The translations under genes and the position numbers were made by a program. A stretch of DNA of 64,000 nt, from NCBI RefSeq assembly GCF_003668575.1, contig NZ_RCVZ01000005.1, positions 1 through 64,000 on the forward strand, written 5' to 3'. Origin of the DNA: Falsibacillus albus (GTDB taxonomy: Bacteria; Bacillota; Bacilli; Bacillales; DSM-25281). Shown here one piece after another: positions 27,556 to 35,512 of the stretch. Positions within the stretch are counted from its first letter, which is position 1. Each line of letters starts with the position of its first letter. The notes beneath the pieces were generated by a model. The model was not told the DNA's origin. It searched no databases and worked only from the letters and a program-made list of their open reading frames with translations.

Positions 27556-27660
27556 CCTGATTCACCTCCTAAAATTAAGTAAAAGGATATGAAATCCTTT
27601 CAAATCCCCTATTACTGAGCAAGCGTCGGAGACTCGCCTTGCCAAGCAAAGGTTCATTTC
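27556..27660 (-). ncRNA. rpsO mRNA leader, candidate S15 autoregulatory element
   Basis: A hairpin pairs 27582-27588 with 27594-27600. Its 5' arm overlaps a segment (27596-27600) that can instead pair with 27648-27652, enclosing a stem built from GCAAG and CTTGC (about 27641-27619). The two folds exclude each other. S15 autoregulation through a leader junction is known in Geobacillus and other bacteria; assignment here is by position and structure only. Confidence 0.45.
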
Positions 27661-27665
27661 ATACG

Positions 27666-27694
27666 TATATAAGAATACTATTAAAGTATGTAAA
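27666..27694 (-). promoter_or_regulatory. Sigma-A promoter for rpsO
   Basis: The minus strand has TTTACA (27689-27694), a 17-bp spacer and TATATA (27666-27671), only 9 bases after the ribF stop codon. An overlapping TTGCTT, N17, TATTCT is an alternative. Confidence 0.65.
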
Positions 27695-27702
27695 AAGCAA
27701 GT

Positions 27703-28656
27703 CTAAACATGATGATTTTCGAAGTATTGAATGGCTTTCTCTTTATCCATACCAATTTGAGCGATCAATTCATCGATACCATTGAATTTTTCTTCAGCGC
27801 GTAGACGTTTATGCCATTGAATAACGACTTCTTCTCCGTAAATGGAGCGGTCGAAATCAAACAGATGCACTTCGATGGTAAGTGAAAATTCATCGGGATT
27901 TTTGAATGTCGGTTTATATCCGATGTTGCATACTCCATTCTCCCATTCATTATTAACGAGCATACGTACGGCATATACGCCATTTTTAGGGATCAGAAAG
28001 TCATCATTCATTTCGATATTTGCTGTCGGGAAACCTATTTTTCTTCCTCTTTTATCCCCATGGACGACAGTTCCATCGGTTCTGTAAAACCTGCCTAATA
28101 GACTCGGGATTCTATCTACTTCCCCATTTGCTATTTTTTCCCTGATCAATGATGAACTGACTTTTTCATCTTCTTCATTCACCAGCTTCTCAACCGTGGT
28201 TTGCGTGAATACATGTCGGGAATGAAATGGCATCGTATCCATTTTTCCTTTCCCAAGTCTGCCATAGCTATAATCAAAGCCTGCCACCACGTGCTGGACA
28301 TTCAATCTGATCAAATAATCATCCACAAATTCCTGTGGGAGCAAATGAGCAAAATCTGACGTAAAGCGGACAATAAATAAATAATCAATCCCCAAGGATT
28401 CAACCAAATTAATTTTTTCCTGGAGAGGTGTGATATATTCTATATGCTTATGTTTATGGCCCAATACGACAGATGGATGGGGGTCAAACGTCATGACAGC
28501 ACTTTGAATGTTCTTTTCTTTCGCAATGGATATCGCTGTGTTCATCACTTTTTGATGCCCAAGATGCACTCCATCGAAATATCCAAGCGCCATGACCAAT
28601 GGAGGGAAATCATCCTTTTGATAAGAATGGGGATGATGGATTGTTATAACCTTCAA
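27703..28656 (-). CDS. ribF: Riboflavin kinase / FMN adenylyltransferase
   Basis: This 317-residue bifunctional enzyme makes FMN and FAD. The N-terminal adenylyltransferase domain has the nucleotidyl-transferase motif GYFDGVHLGHQ at about residues 26-36 and a later SSSLIREKI. The C-terminal kinase domain (about 185-310) has GKRGRKIGFPTANIE and TIEVHLFDFD. In Bacillus subtilis the same gene is called ribC. It is the last gene of the infB operon here, ahead of the rpsO promoter. No FMN riboswitch is present. Confidence 0.95.
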   Translation of the reverse strand: MKVITIHHPHSYQKDDFPPLVMALGYFDGVHLGHQKVMNTAISIAKEKNIQSAVMTFDPHPSVVLGHKHKHIEYITPLQEKINLVESLGIDYLFIVRFTSDFAHLLPQEFVDDYLIRLNVQHVVAGFDYSYGRLGKGKMDTMPFHSRHVFTQTTVEKLVNEEDEKVSSSLIREKIANGEVDRIPSLLGRFYRTDGTVVHGDKRGRKIGFPTANIEMNDDFLIPKNGVYAVRMLVNNEWENGVCNIGYKPTFKNPDEFSLTIEVHLFDFDRSIYGEEVVIQWHKRLRAEEKFNGIDELIAQIGMDKEKAIQYFENHHV

Positions 28657-28675
28657 AATACCTCACCTAATTCCT

Positions 28676-29581
28676 CTATTCATTGCGTAGAACTTTGACC
28701 GGTTTAATGAATTCTGGCTTGGATGGATGTGGTTGATATATTGCAAGCGCATTCCCATCATGTATCAAGACCGACTGGAGGTCCACTATAGGCACAGAAG
28801 ACTTTTCTAAAACGGCTCCATTTCTTACTTTCTCTGCTACTTTATCACTAATTTCAATATTGGGCAAATGAGAAATCCCCCGCTCCAAAGGGGCGACAGC
28901 CTTATCAATTTCACCCTTCTCAATCAGCTCGTTCAGTTCCTCGAACGTGAAGCAGTCTTCCTGTAAAAATGATCCTGATGAAGTTCTTACCAGTTTTGAC
29001 ATATGAGCGGGATATCCAAGTTTTTCACCGATCATGACCGCCAATGTTCGAATATACGTCCCCTTGCTGCAGTCAACAGAAAAGCTGAATATGGCCTTGC
29101 CATCACTGAAAGAAATTTGGCTTGTCAATTGAATGTCTTTGATTTGAACCCTTCGCGATGGTCTTTCAACTTCAATTCCTGCACGTGCATATTCATATAG
29201 TTTTTTCCCTTTCACTTTCACTGCGGAGTACATCGGAGGAGTTTGGGTGATTTCACCTGTCAACTGATTGAACACCTCTAGGACCTCTTCCTTGGTTATC
29301 GGCTCTTCGACTCGTTTTGCTTCAACGATCTCCCCCGATGCATCTTCGGTTGTGGTTGAAAAGCCAACCACGACCTCGCCCACATAAGACTTTCCAGTAT
29401 TCATCATATATTCGGAAATTTTAGTTGCCTTCCCGAGGCAAATCGGCAATACGCCTGTCACGTCAGGATCGAGGGTTCCTGTATGCCCGACCTTTTTCAT
29501 CCGAAGCATCTTCCTTATTTTAAAAACACAATCGTGGGAAGTCATACCTGCTGGCTTCCATATTGGCAGGATGCCGTCCAT
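28676..29581 (-). CDS. truB: tRNA pseudouridine-55 synthase
   Basis: This 301-residue enzyme makes pseudouridine 55 in the T-loop of tRNAs. The catalytic aspartate is in KVGHTGTLDPDVTGVLP near residue 39, and the N-terminal LPIWKPAGMTSHDCV and CSKGTYIRTLA motifs are typical. ATG at 29581 is the likely start; an in-frame GTG at 29590 is too close to the AAAGG ribosome binding site. A terminator-like hairpin lies between rbfA and truB, so truB-ribF may be expressed at a lower level or from another promoter. Confidence 0.95.
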   Translation of the reverse strand: MDGILPIWKPAGMTSHDCVFKIRKMLRMKKVGHTGTLDPDVTGVLPICLGKATKISEYMMNTGKSYVGEVVVGFSTTTEDASGEIVEAKRVEEPITKEEVLEVFNQLTGEITQTPPMYSAVKVKGKKLYEYARAGIEVERPSRRVQIKDIQLTSQISFSDGKAIFSFSVDCSKGTYIRTLAVMIGEKLGYPAHMSKLVRTSSGSFLQEDCFTFEELNELIEKGEIDKAVAPLERGISHLPNIEISDKVAEKVRNGAVLEKSSVPIVDLQSVLIHDGNALAIYQPHPSKPEFIKPVKVLRNE

Positions 29582-29607
29582 AATCCTCACACACCTTTAA
29601 TGATTTT

Positions 29608-29639
29608 TTACATAAAAAAGGGATAGACATAGTCTATCC
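29608..29639 (-). terminator. Internal terminator between rbfA and truB
   Basis: GGATAGAC (29621-29628) pairs with GTCTATCC (29632-29639) in a perfect 8-bp stem with a 3-nt loop, followed on the minus strand by CTTTTTTATG. It begins about 11 bases after the rbfA stop and would reduce transcription into truB-ribF. Confidence 0.75.
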
Positions 29640-29649
29640 TTTTATATAC

Positions 29650-30009
29650 TTATTCATCGCCGTTCGGTTCGTCGTCTTGAATTCCCTTCAAGAGGGACTC
29701 AATTCGATTTCCGTAGTCAATGGATTCGTCAAATTCGAAAATGAGTTCAGGTGTTTTGCGGAGGCGGATTCTTTGTCCGATTTCGGATCGGATGAATCCC
29801 TTTGCTTTCGCTAACCCCTTAAGCGTATTTTCTTTTTGATCATCATCACCCAATACGGTAATGTATACCTTTGCCTGTTGAAGGTCGCCGGATACTTCAA
29901 CATCCGTGACCGTTACAAATCCAATGCGCGGGTCTTTGATTTTTCGGCCGATGATATCGCCAAGTTCTTTCTTCATTTGTTCGCCTACACGATTAGTACG
30001 GTGGCTCAT
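29650..30009 (-). CDS. rbfA: Ribosome-binding factor A
   Basis: This 119-residue KH-type protein matures the 30S subunit by acting on the 5' end of 16S rRNA and is needed in the cold. It shows the family pattern [14 protein letters not shown] and [20 protein letters not shown]. It lies 15 bases after ylxP. The C-terminus is acidic. A terminator follows directly. Confidence 0.95.
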   Translation of the reverse strand: MSHRTNRVGEQMKKELGDIIGRKIKDPRIGFVTVTDVEVSGDLQQAKVYITVLGDDDQKENTLKGLAKAKGFIRSEIGQRIRLRKTPELIFEFDESIDYGNRIESLLKGIQDDEPNGDE

Positions 30010-30024
30010 TAAGATTCACCTCTT

Positions 30025-30303
30025 TTACAACCATTCAAAGGATGTCTGTCCCCTTTCCCACTCAGGGAAGGAATCAATAAATTTAATGGCTCGCTCCAAT
30101 TCCTTTTCGGCTGCTTGACGGGAGGAAGCAACGGTTACAAGCGTAATCCGGGTATGCTGCCAGACGTCCTGATGGCCGATTTCTGAAACGGAAACGTTGT
30201 ATTTTTGTTTGAGCCGCGTCAACACACGTTGAAGCACGGCTCTTTTGTCTTTAAGGGATTGGGCATCATAGATCAAGCAGTCAAATTCTGCTGATGCAAT
30301 CAT
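30025..30303 (-). CDS. ylxP: YlxP, DUF503 family protein
   Basis: This 92-residue protein has the DUF503 pattern ([20 protein letters not shown]). Its ATG overlaps the infB stop as ATGA and it precedes rbfA, the standard Bacillus order. In Bacillus subtilis YlxP has been linked to RNA binding and RbfA-like ribosome maturation, as far as I recall; the molecular function here is uncertain. Confidence 0.88.
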   Translation of the reverse strand: MIASAEFDCLIYDAQSLKDKRAVLQRVLTRLKQKYNVSVSEIGHQDVWQHTRITLVTVASSRQAAEKELERAIKFIDSFPEWERGQTSFEWL

Positions 30304-32522
30304 TTGCGAGCGATTTCCTCCATGACATATGCCTCGATGATGTCGCCTTCTTTGATGTCATTATAGTTCTTGATTGTGATTCCGCATTCGTAGCCTTTGC
30401 TGACTTCTTTTGCATCATCTTTGTAGCGTTTCAGCACATCCACTTCACCTTCAAAGATCACGACGCCGTCGCGGATCAAGCGGATACCACTGTCGCGAGT
30501 GATTTTCCCTTCTGTGATGAAGCTTCCAGCAATTGTACCGACTTTAGAAACCTTGAATGTTTGACGAACTTCAGCTTGACCGATGATTTTTTCCTCAAAT
30601 TCCGGATCAAGCATCCCTTTCATCGCAGATTCGATTTCCTCAATCACTTTATAGATGATTCGGTGCAGACGGATGTCAACGCCTTCTGCTTCGGCAGCGC
30701 GTTTCGCATTGACATCAGGACGTACGTTAAAGCCGATGACAATTGCATTGGAAGCAGCGGCAAGCGTGATATCCGATTCATTGATTGCCCCGACTGCTGT
30801 ATGAATGATTCTGACATTGACGCCTTCCACTTCTATTTTTTGAAGGGACGCCGCCATAGCTTCTGCAGAACCTTGTACATCCGCTTTGAGGACAATATTC
30901 AAGTCTTTCATTTCACCTTGCTTCATTTGTTCAAACAGGTTATCAAGGCTGACGCGTGATTTTTCTCCGCGTTGTGCTTGTAGAGCTTGTTGCGCCCTGT
31001 TTTCACCAACTTGACGAGCGGTTTTCTCATCATTGAATACAACGAAACGATCTCCCGCTTGAGGAACATCATTTAATCCTGTGATTTCTACAGGAGTTGA
31101 AGGGCCTGCTTCTTTGACACGTCGCCCAAGGTCATTCACCATTGCACGAACACGGCCGAAGGTGTTTCCGACAACAATCGGATCCCCGACGCGAAGCGTA
31201 CCGTTTTGTACCAATAGCGTCGCTACCGAACCACGGCCTTTATCCAATTGGGCCTCTACAACTGTACCGATTGCATTTCTATTTGGATTTGCTTTATATT
31301 CCTCTACTTCACCTACAAGCAGGATCATCTCGAGCAGATTGTCAATTCCATCACCTGATAATGCAGATAGCGGAACGAAAATTGTATCGCCGCCCCATGC
31401 TTCAGGGATGAGTCCATGCTCTGTCAATTCCTGCATGACACGATCTGGATTTGCTGCTTCTTTATCCATTTTGTTGACGGCCACAATGATTGGAACCTTT
31501 GCAGCTTTTGCATGATTGATGGCTTCGATTGTTTGCGGCATAACACCGTCATCCGCTGCGACGACAAGAATGGTGATATCCGTCACTTGGGCTCCACGCG
31601 CACGCATTGTTGTAAATGCGGCGTGTCCAGGAGTATCCAGGAACGTGATTTTCTTGTCATTTACTTTTACTTGATAAGCACCGATATGCTGTGTGATCCC
31701 GCCGGCTTCTCCAGCAGTGACCTTTGTGTTGCGGATGGAATCAAGAAGCGTCGTTTTACCATGGTCTACGTGGCCCATGATCGTCACGACTGATGGACGT
31801 TCAACAAGATCGCCTTCTTCATCTTCCGTGAAATAAACTTCAAGATCCGTTGTATCGACCTTAATTTCTTCTTCCACTTCAACACCATATTCACCAGCAA
31901 TCAATTCAATCGCATCTTTGTCGATTTCTTGATTGATTGTCGCCATGATTCCCAGCATGAATAGCTTCTTAATGATTTCAGAAGGTTCACGATGCAGCTT
32001 TTTTCCAAGTTCAGAAACAGTCAAAGAATCTGTGAATGTGATCTTTTCAGGCAATTCTTTTTCCTTTTTCTTTTGTTGCTGCGGCTGATTTTGCGGGCGA
32101 TTGTTACCTTGATTTCTATTTTTCGGATTATTGCCTTTTTTCTTCTTCTGATTGTTGTTCAGGACTTTATTTTCTTTTGATTGATTTTGCTGATCATGTT
32201 TTTTGCCTTCACGGTTTTTAGGACCAGATTTCACCTTTACTTTTGTAGGTGCATCCTCCTTGTCATCCGTTTTTTGACCAGCAGGTTTTCCGCTGCCTTT
32301 AGGCTGGATATTCGTATTTTGTTTGGATGATTGTGGTTTAGCTTGTTTTTTTCCATTCTCATTTTTGACATTGAAAATAGAATCCAATTTCTTCACCGCA
32401 TCATCTTCGATTGCGGTCATATGATTGGAGACTTCCACATTCATATCCTTCAACTTTGTAATGATATCCTTACTTGAAACATTATGTTTTTTTGCATATT
32501 CGTAAATTCGCATTTTACTCAT
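30300..32522 (-). CDS. infB: Translation initiation factor IF-2
   Basis: This 740-residue GTPase brings initiator tRNA to the 30S subunit. A small N-terminal domain ([20 protein letters not shown]) is followed by a disordered Lys/Asn/Gln-rich linker (about 60-170), the IF2N domain, the GTPase (G1 [10 protein letters not shown]3 DTPGH, G4 NKMD), and domains II to IV. The start at 32522 follows GGGGGTG; upstream in-frame codons overlap ylxQ and are not supported. Start and ylxQ stop are 4 bases apart. Confidence 0.96.
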   Translation of the reverse strand: MSKMRIYEYAKKHNVSSKDIITKLKDMNVEVSNHMTAIEDDAVKKLDSIFNVKNENGKKQAKPQSSKQNTNIQPKGSGKPAGQKTDDKEDAPTKVKVKSGPKNREGKKHDQQNQSKENKVLNNNQKKKKGNNPKNRNQGNNRPQNQPQQQKKKEKELPEKITFTDSLTVSELGKKLHREPSEIIKKLFMLGIMATINQEIDKDAIELIAGEYGVEVEEEIKVDTTDLEVYFTEDEEGDLVERPSVVTIMGHVDHGKTTLLDSIRNTKVTAGEAGGITQHIGAYQVKVNDKKITFLDTPGHAAFTTMRARGAQVTDITILVVAADDGVMPQTIEAINHAKAAKVPIIVAVNKMDKEAANPDRVMQELTEHGLIPEAWGGDTIFVPLSALSGDGIDNLLEMILLVGEVEEYKANPNRNAIGTVVEAQLDKGRGSVATLLVQNGTLRVGDPIVVGNTFGRVRAMVNDLGRRVKEAGPSTPVEITGLNDVPQAGDRFVVFNDEKTARQVGENRAQQALQAQRGEKSRVSLDNLFEQMKQGEMKDLNIVLKADVQGSAEAMAASLQKIEVEGVNVRIIHTAVGAINESDITLAAASNAIVIGFNVRPDVNAKRAAEAEGVDIRLHRIIYKVIEEIESAMKGMLDPEFEEKIIGQAEVRQTFKVSKVGTIAGSFITEGKITRDSGIRLIRDGVVIFEGEVDVLKRYKDDAKEVSKGYECGITIKNYNDIKEGDIIEAYVMEEIARK

Positions 32523-32526
32523 ATGT

Positions 32527-32847
32527 TCACCCCCATTGAGATTCATCGAGCAATAATGCAAGCTTTTTGGCAAAGCCTTCATCTATAACTGCCACGGCTA
32601 CCCTCGCCTGTTTACCTATTGCCTGCCCGAGATCATCTCTGTTCTCTACCATCTTGACAGGTGTTCGGTAATAATGGCATTTATCCAGTATTTTCTTCGA
32701 AGTGTTTTGCGATGCATCCTTCGAGAGCAATACAAGCTTTGCTCGACCATTTTTAACTTCCTTCAAAACAAGCTCTTCGCCTGAAATGATTTTTCTTGCT
32801 CTATTTGCCAATCCTAATAATGACATCCATTGGTTTTGTTTCGTCAT
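32527..32847 (-). CDS. ylxQ: YlxQ, L7Ae-family RNA-binding protein
   Basis: This 106-residue protein has the L7Ae/L30e fold pattern ([20 protein letters not shown], then [18 protein letters not shown]). Such proteins bind kink-turn RNAs. It lies between rnpM and infB as usual in Firmicutes. The start used has a GGGGATT about 12 bases upstream; an internal ATG at codon 8 is a less likely alternative. Confidence 0.9.
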   Translation of the reverse strand: MTKQNQWMSLLGLANRARKIISGEELVLKEVKNGRAKLVLLSKDASQNTSKKILDKCHYYRTPVKMVENRDDLGQAIGKQARVAVAVIDEGFAKKLALLLDESQWG

Positions 32848-32853
32848 GTATGG

Positions 32854-33126
32854 TTAAATCCCCTTCTCCACAAGCTGAAGAAGTTCATCATAAATGGTAT
32901 CATCTATTTTTGCACCTAGCTGGTTGGCTAAGGCGTTTTTTTTCTTAGCTGCTAAAATCGCTTCCTTTTCCAGAGAAAGATATGCCCCCCTGCCGGATTT
33001 TTTTCCGGTCGTGTCGATGGAGACTTCGCCTTCTTTGGAGCGTACGATGCGGACCATCTCTTTTTTAGGTTTCATTTCTCCGGTCGCGACACATTTTCTC
33101 ATAGGAATCTTCTTTTGAGATGCCAT
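32854..33126 (-). CDS. rnpM: RnpM/YlxR, RNase P modulator family
   Basis: This 90-residue basic protein is the YlxR (DUF448) family, with MRKCVATGEMKPKKEMVRIV and SGRGAYL motifs. In Bacillus subtilis YlxR was recently described as an RNA-binding modulator of RNase P (RnpM). The ATG at 33126 follows AGAGGTG; a GTG at 33135 is part of that site. It lies between nusA and ylxQ. Confidence 0.9.
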   Translation of the reverse strand: MASQKKIPMRKCVATGEMKPKKEMVRIVRSKEGEVSIDTTGKKSGRGAYLSLEKEAILAAKKKNALANQLGAKIDDTIYDELLQLVEKGI

Positions 33127-33152
33127 TCTTTTCACCTCTGCCCTATTGCCTA

Positions 33153-34292
33153 TTAATCAAGTTCTTCTTCAAAGTCAAACGCATTTTTCAATTCATCTTC
33201 ATCATAATAAGAGTCCTCTTCAGCAGGTTCTTCATTGCCTCTAGGATAGATGCCTTGTTCCCTCGCTTCGGATTCGCTCTTAATATCAATTTTCCAGCCT
33301 GTTAATTTTGCTGCAAGACGGGCATTTTGACCTCTTTTCCCAATCGCAAGGGAAAGTTGATAGTCTGGAACCACAACAGTTGTAGCTTTTTCTTCTTCAT
33401 CCACTTGAACGTCCAATACCTTTGAAGGGCTGAGTGCATTAGCAACGAAGACAACAGGATCTTCAGACCATTCGACAATATCGATTTTTTCACCTTTAAG
33501 TTCATTTACAATCGCTTGTACACGTGATCCTTTAGGACCTACACATGCTCCGACTGCATCCACTTCAGGGTTTTCAGCTTGCACGGAAATTTTGGAACGG
33601 TCTCCTGCTTCACGTGCCACCGACTTGATCTCAACGGTACCATCATAGATTTCTGGTACTTCGATTTCAAACAGGCGTTTTAAAAGACCTGGATGTGTTC
33701 TGGAAACAAAAATTTGAGGACCTTTGGTGGTCTTCTCCACCTTTGTGATGAAAACCTTCACACGATCGTGCGGTTTATAGCTTTCATTTTGCATTTGCTC
33801 ACTCGGTGGAAGCAATGCTTCGATTTTCCCTAAGCTAACATAGATAAAGCGGGGATCTTGACGCTGAACGATACCGGTCATAATATCTTCTTCACGGTCA
33901 ACGTATTCTGAATAAATAATTCCACGTTCAGCTTCACGTACACGTTGTGTAACGACTTGCTTCGCCGTTTGGGCTGCAATCCTTCCAAAGTCCTTCGGAG
34001 TTACTTCGATTTCGACTACATCCCCGACTTCGTATGCTGGATTGATCTTCGCAGCATCTTCTAAAGAAATTTCAAGGCGTGAATCGAAGACTTCATCCAC
34101 TACCTCTTTGCGAGCGAATACACGCATCGTGCCAGAACCTAAGTTTAAGTCGATGCGGACATTCTGGGCTTGGTTAAAATTGCGTCGATATGCAGAAATC
34201 AGCGCTGCTTCGATCGCTTCAATCAAAATATCTCTCGAAATGCCTTTTTCTTTTTCAAGCAGATTGAGAGCATCTAATAATTCTGTGCTCAT
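33153..34292 (-). CDS. nusA: Transcription termination/antitermination factor NusA
   Basis: This 379-residue factor binds RNA polymerase and nascent RNA and modulates pausing and termination. Order of domains: N-terminal polymerase-binding domain (1-125), S1 (about 135-200), two KH domains (about 200-345, with VGPKGSRVQAIV and AIGKRGQNARLAAKL), and an acidic tail. It lacks the long C-terminal repeats of the E. coli protein, as in Bacillus. The start at 34292 is placed nine bases after GGGGG; an ATG three codons earlier is too close. Many intrinsic terminators in this window may be influenced by it. Confidence 0.96.
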   Translation of the reverse strand: MSTELLDALNLLEKEKGISRDILIEAIEAALISAYRRNFNQAQNVRIDLNLGSGTMRVFARKEVVDEVFDSRLEISLEDAAKINPAYEVGDVVEIEVTPKDFGRIAAQTAKQVVTQRVREAERGIIYSEYVDREEDIMTGIVQRQDPRFIYVSLGKIEALLPPSEQMQNESYKPHDRVKVFITKVEKTTKGPQIFVSRTHPGLLKRLFEIEVPEIYDGTVEIKSVAREAGDRSKISVQAENPEVDAVGACVGPKGSRVQAIVNELKGEKIDIVEWSEDPVVFVANALSPSKVLDVQVDEEEKATTVVVPDYQLSLAIGKRGQNARLAAKLTGWKIDIKSESEAREQGIYPRGNEEPAEEDSYYDEDELKNAFDFEEELD

Positions 34293-34327
34293 CTTTTTCA
34301 TCCCCCTTCAATTAAAAACGATACCCT

Positions 34328-34795
34328 TTAAAAAGAAACGGCTAATCGGGCTTTTGCCACTTTGTCCATCGGCAGCTCGACCGTTTTCGTTTTAGTCTTG
34401 ATCTTGATTTCTAATATCAAAGTATCGTTATCATACTCAAGAAGCGTTCCTTCAAAGGTTTTCTCGCCATCTATCGGTTCATATGTTTTCACATTTACAT
34501 ATTTCCCTACAGCCTTTTCAAAATCCTTCTCTTTTTTCAATGGCCGTTCAGCACCGGGTGAAGAAACTTCAAGAAAATAATTGTGAGGTATTGGGTCAAT
34601 TTCATCCAGTTTTTCACTTAACCGTGTACTCACCAGCCCGCATTCCTCAATATCTACACCATTGTCCTTATCAATAAATACGCGAAGGAACCAGTTTTTC
34701 CCTTCTTTTACATACTCGATATCGATTAATTCGAGCTGCATATCCTCTAGAATAGGTGTAACGAGCTCTTCGACCATGTCCGTTACTTTACTCAT
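34328..34795 (-). CDS. rimP: Ribosome maturation factor RimP
   Basis: This 155-residue protein assists 30S maturation. The start at 34795 ([19 protein letters not shown]) has AGGAGG with good spacing. The family segments [17 protein letters not shown] and [14 protein letters not shown] are present, with the C-terminal SH3-like domain at about 85-155. It is the first gene of the nusA-infB operon. Its leader carries a strong hairpin between the promoter and the ribosome binding site. Confidence 0.95.
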   Translation of the reverse strand: MSKVTDMVEELVTPILEDMQLELIDIEYVKEGKNWFLRVFIDKDNGVDIEECGLVSTRLSEKLDEIDPIPHNYFLEVSSPGAERPLKKEKDFEKAVGKYVNVKTYEPIDGEKTFEGTLLEYDNDTLILEIKIKTKTKTVELPMDKVAKARLAVSF

Positions 34796-34850
34796 ACATA
34801 CCTCCTGGATTTCTCGCAGATTCACTCCAAAAACTTCCTGTAACAACACG

Positions 34851-34875
34851 AAAGAGTGGGGGCGCCCCACTCTTT
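34851..34875 (-). ncRNA. Strong hairpin in the rimP leader
   Basis: AAAGAGTGGGG (34851-34861) and CCCCACTCTTT (34865-34875) form a perfect 11-bp stem with a 3-nt loop, 26 to 50 nt after the predicted transcription start. The minus strand continues CGTGTTG without a T-run, so a simple terminator is unlikely. It may be a regulatory or stabilising leader structure. Confidence 0.55.
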
Positions 34876-34907
34876 GACTTAGAGTTATAAGTAGTATTTC
34901 CAATAAA

Positions 34908-34936
34908 AATATACCATAACCAATATTTTTATGCAA
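34908..34936 (-). promoter_or_regulatory. Sigma-A promoter of the rimP-nusA-infB operon
   Basis: The minus strand has TTGCAT (34931-34936), a 17-bp spacer and TATATT (34908-34913). Transcription would start near 34901, about 105 bases before rimP. The promoter lies immediately next to the composite repeat at 34941. Confidence 0.85.
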
Positions 34937-34940
34937 ATCA

Positions 34941-35090
34941 GAAAAGCGCAGGCAGCTTGCTTAGAGGCGTATTGACTGGACTGAAGCACCGCGAGATAAA
35001 GGAAACACGATTGGCGAAAGCCAATCGATGTTGACTTATCGTAAGCGTGCTGAGGGAAGTCTACTAGCCTCTAGCTGCCGGAGCTGGACA
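34941..35090 (+). repeat. Structured intergenic repeat, unit A
   Basis: About 150 bp beginning GAAAAGCGCAGGCAGCTTGC and ending CTGCCGGAGCTGGACA. The ends pair (GGCAGC 34951-34956 and TAGAGGC 34962-34968 with 35067-35079). In the centre CGATTGGC (35008-35015) and GCCAATCG (35020-35027) form a perfect stem capped by a GAAA tetraloop. I recall related repeats as common between genes in Bacillaceae, but cannot name the family. Confidence 0.75.
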
Positions 35091-35094
35091 ATAA

Positions 35095-35284
35095 GAAAAG
35101 CGGAGCCGGCTTGCTTAGAGGCGAAGAGATAAGGAACAAAGGCTAAGTTCACCACGTCCTGTGGCAACGCCTTTGCTAGTACATCCTGTACGTCGGAGAT
35201 AAAGGAAACACGAAGAGCAAAGCGATGCGATGTTGACTTATCGTAGGGAAGAACCCCGAAGTTCGCTAGTCGATAGCCGGCGGA
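35095..35284 (+). repeat. Structured intergenic repeat, unit B (longer copy)
   Basis: This begins GAAAAGCGGAGCCGGCTTGC and shares CTTAGAGGCG, GAGATAAAGGAAACACGA and GATGTTGACTTATCGTA with unit A. It carries an extra segment of about 60 bp (about 35130-35190). The end stem CGGCT/AGCCG (35107-35111 with 35276-35280) differs from CAGCT/AGCTG in unit A by one compensated base pair. The right end is truncated. Confidence 0.7.
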
Positions 35285-35305
35285 AAATTCGCCGTTTGTT
35301 GTCAA

Positions 35306-35397
35306 TTGGTTGATATTTTTAATATTTGGTTGATAAATCCCCCAATTTGGTTGATATCTCAAAAATTAAGTTGATATGTCCACCCAATTGGTTGATA
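35306..35397. repeat. Helically phased array of five TTGGTTGATA units
   Basis: Units start at 35306, 35326, 35347, 35367 and 35388. Four are TTGGTTGATA exactly; the fourth is TAAGTTGATA. Spacings are 20, 21, 20 and 21 bp, close to two turns of B-DNA; sequence between units is AT-rich and not conserved. It lies between the polC terminator and the structured repeats. Nothing else is seen between 35398 and 35470. Confidence 0.8.
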
Positions 35398-35467
35398 ATT
35401 TGAAAATTTCATCTACAATACTTCGGCTGATGTGATTTCTCCCGCTGCCAAAATCATCTCCGTATTC

Positions 35468-35509
35468 ATGTAAAAGAGGCTGCCCCATTAAAGCAGGGAG
35501 CAGCCTCTT
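35468..35509 (-). terminator. Terminator after polC
   Basis: A perfect 10-bp stem pairs 35474-35483 with 35500-35509 and is followed on the minus strand by TTTTACATG. It lies three bases after the polC stop. Confidence 0.88.
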
Positions 35510-35512
35510 AGA

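Noticed and set aside
35036-35362. 108-codon minus-strand open frame between polC and rimP
   Set aside because: It lies wholly within the structured repeats and the phased array; its codons are fixed by the repeats and there is no ribosome binding site.
35306-35397. Possible CRISPR array
   Set aside because: Units are only 10 bp with spacers of 10-11 bp, far below CRISPR repeat and spacer sizes, and no cas genes are present.
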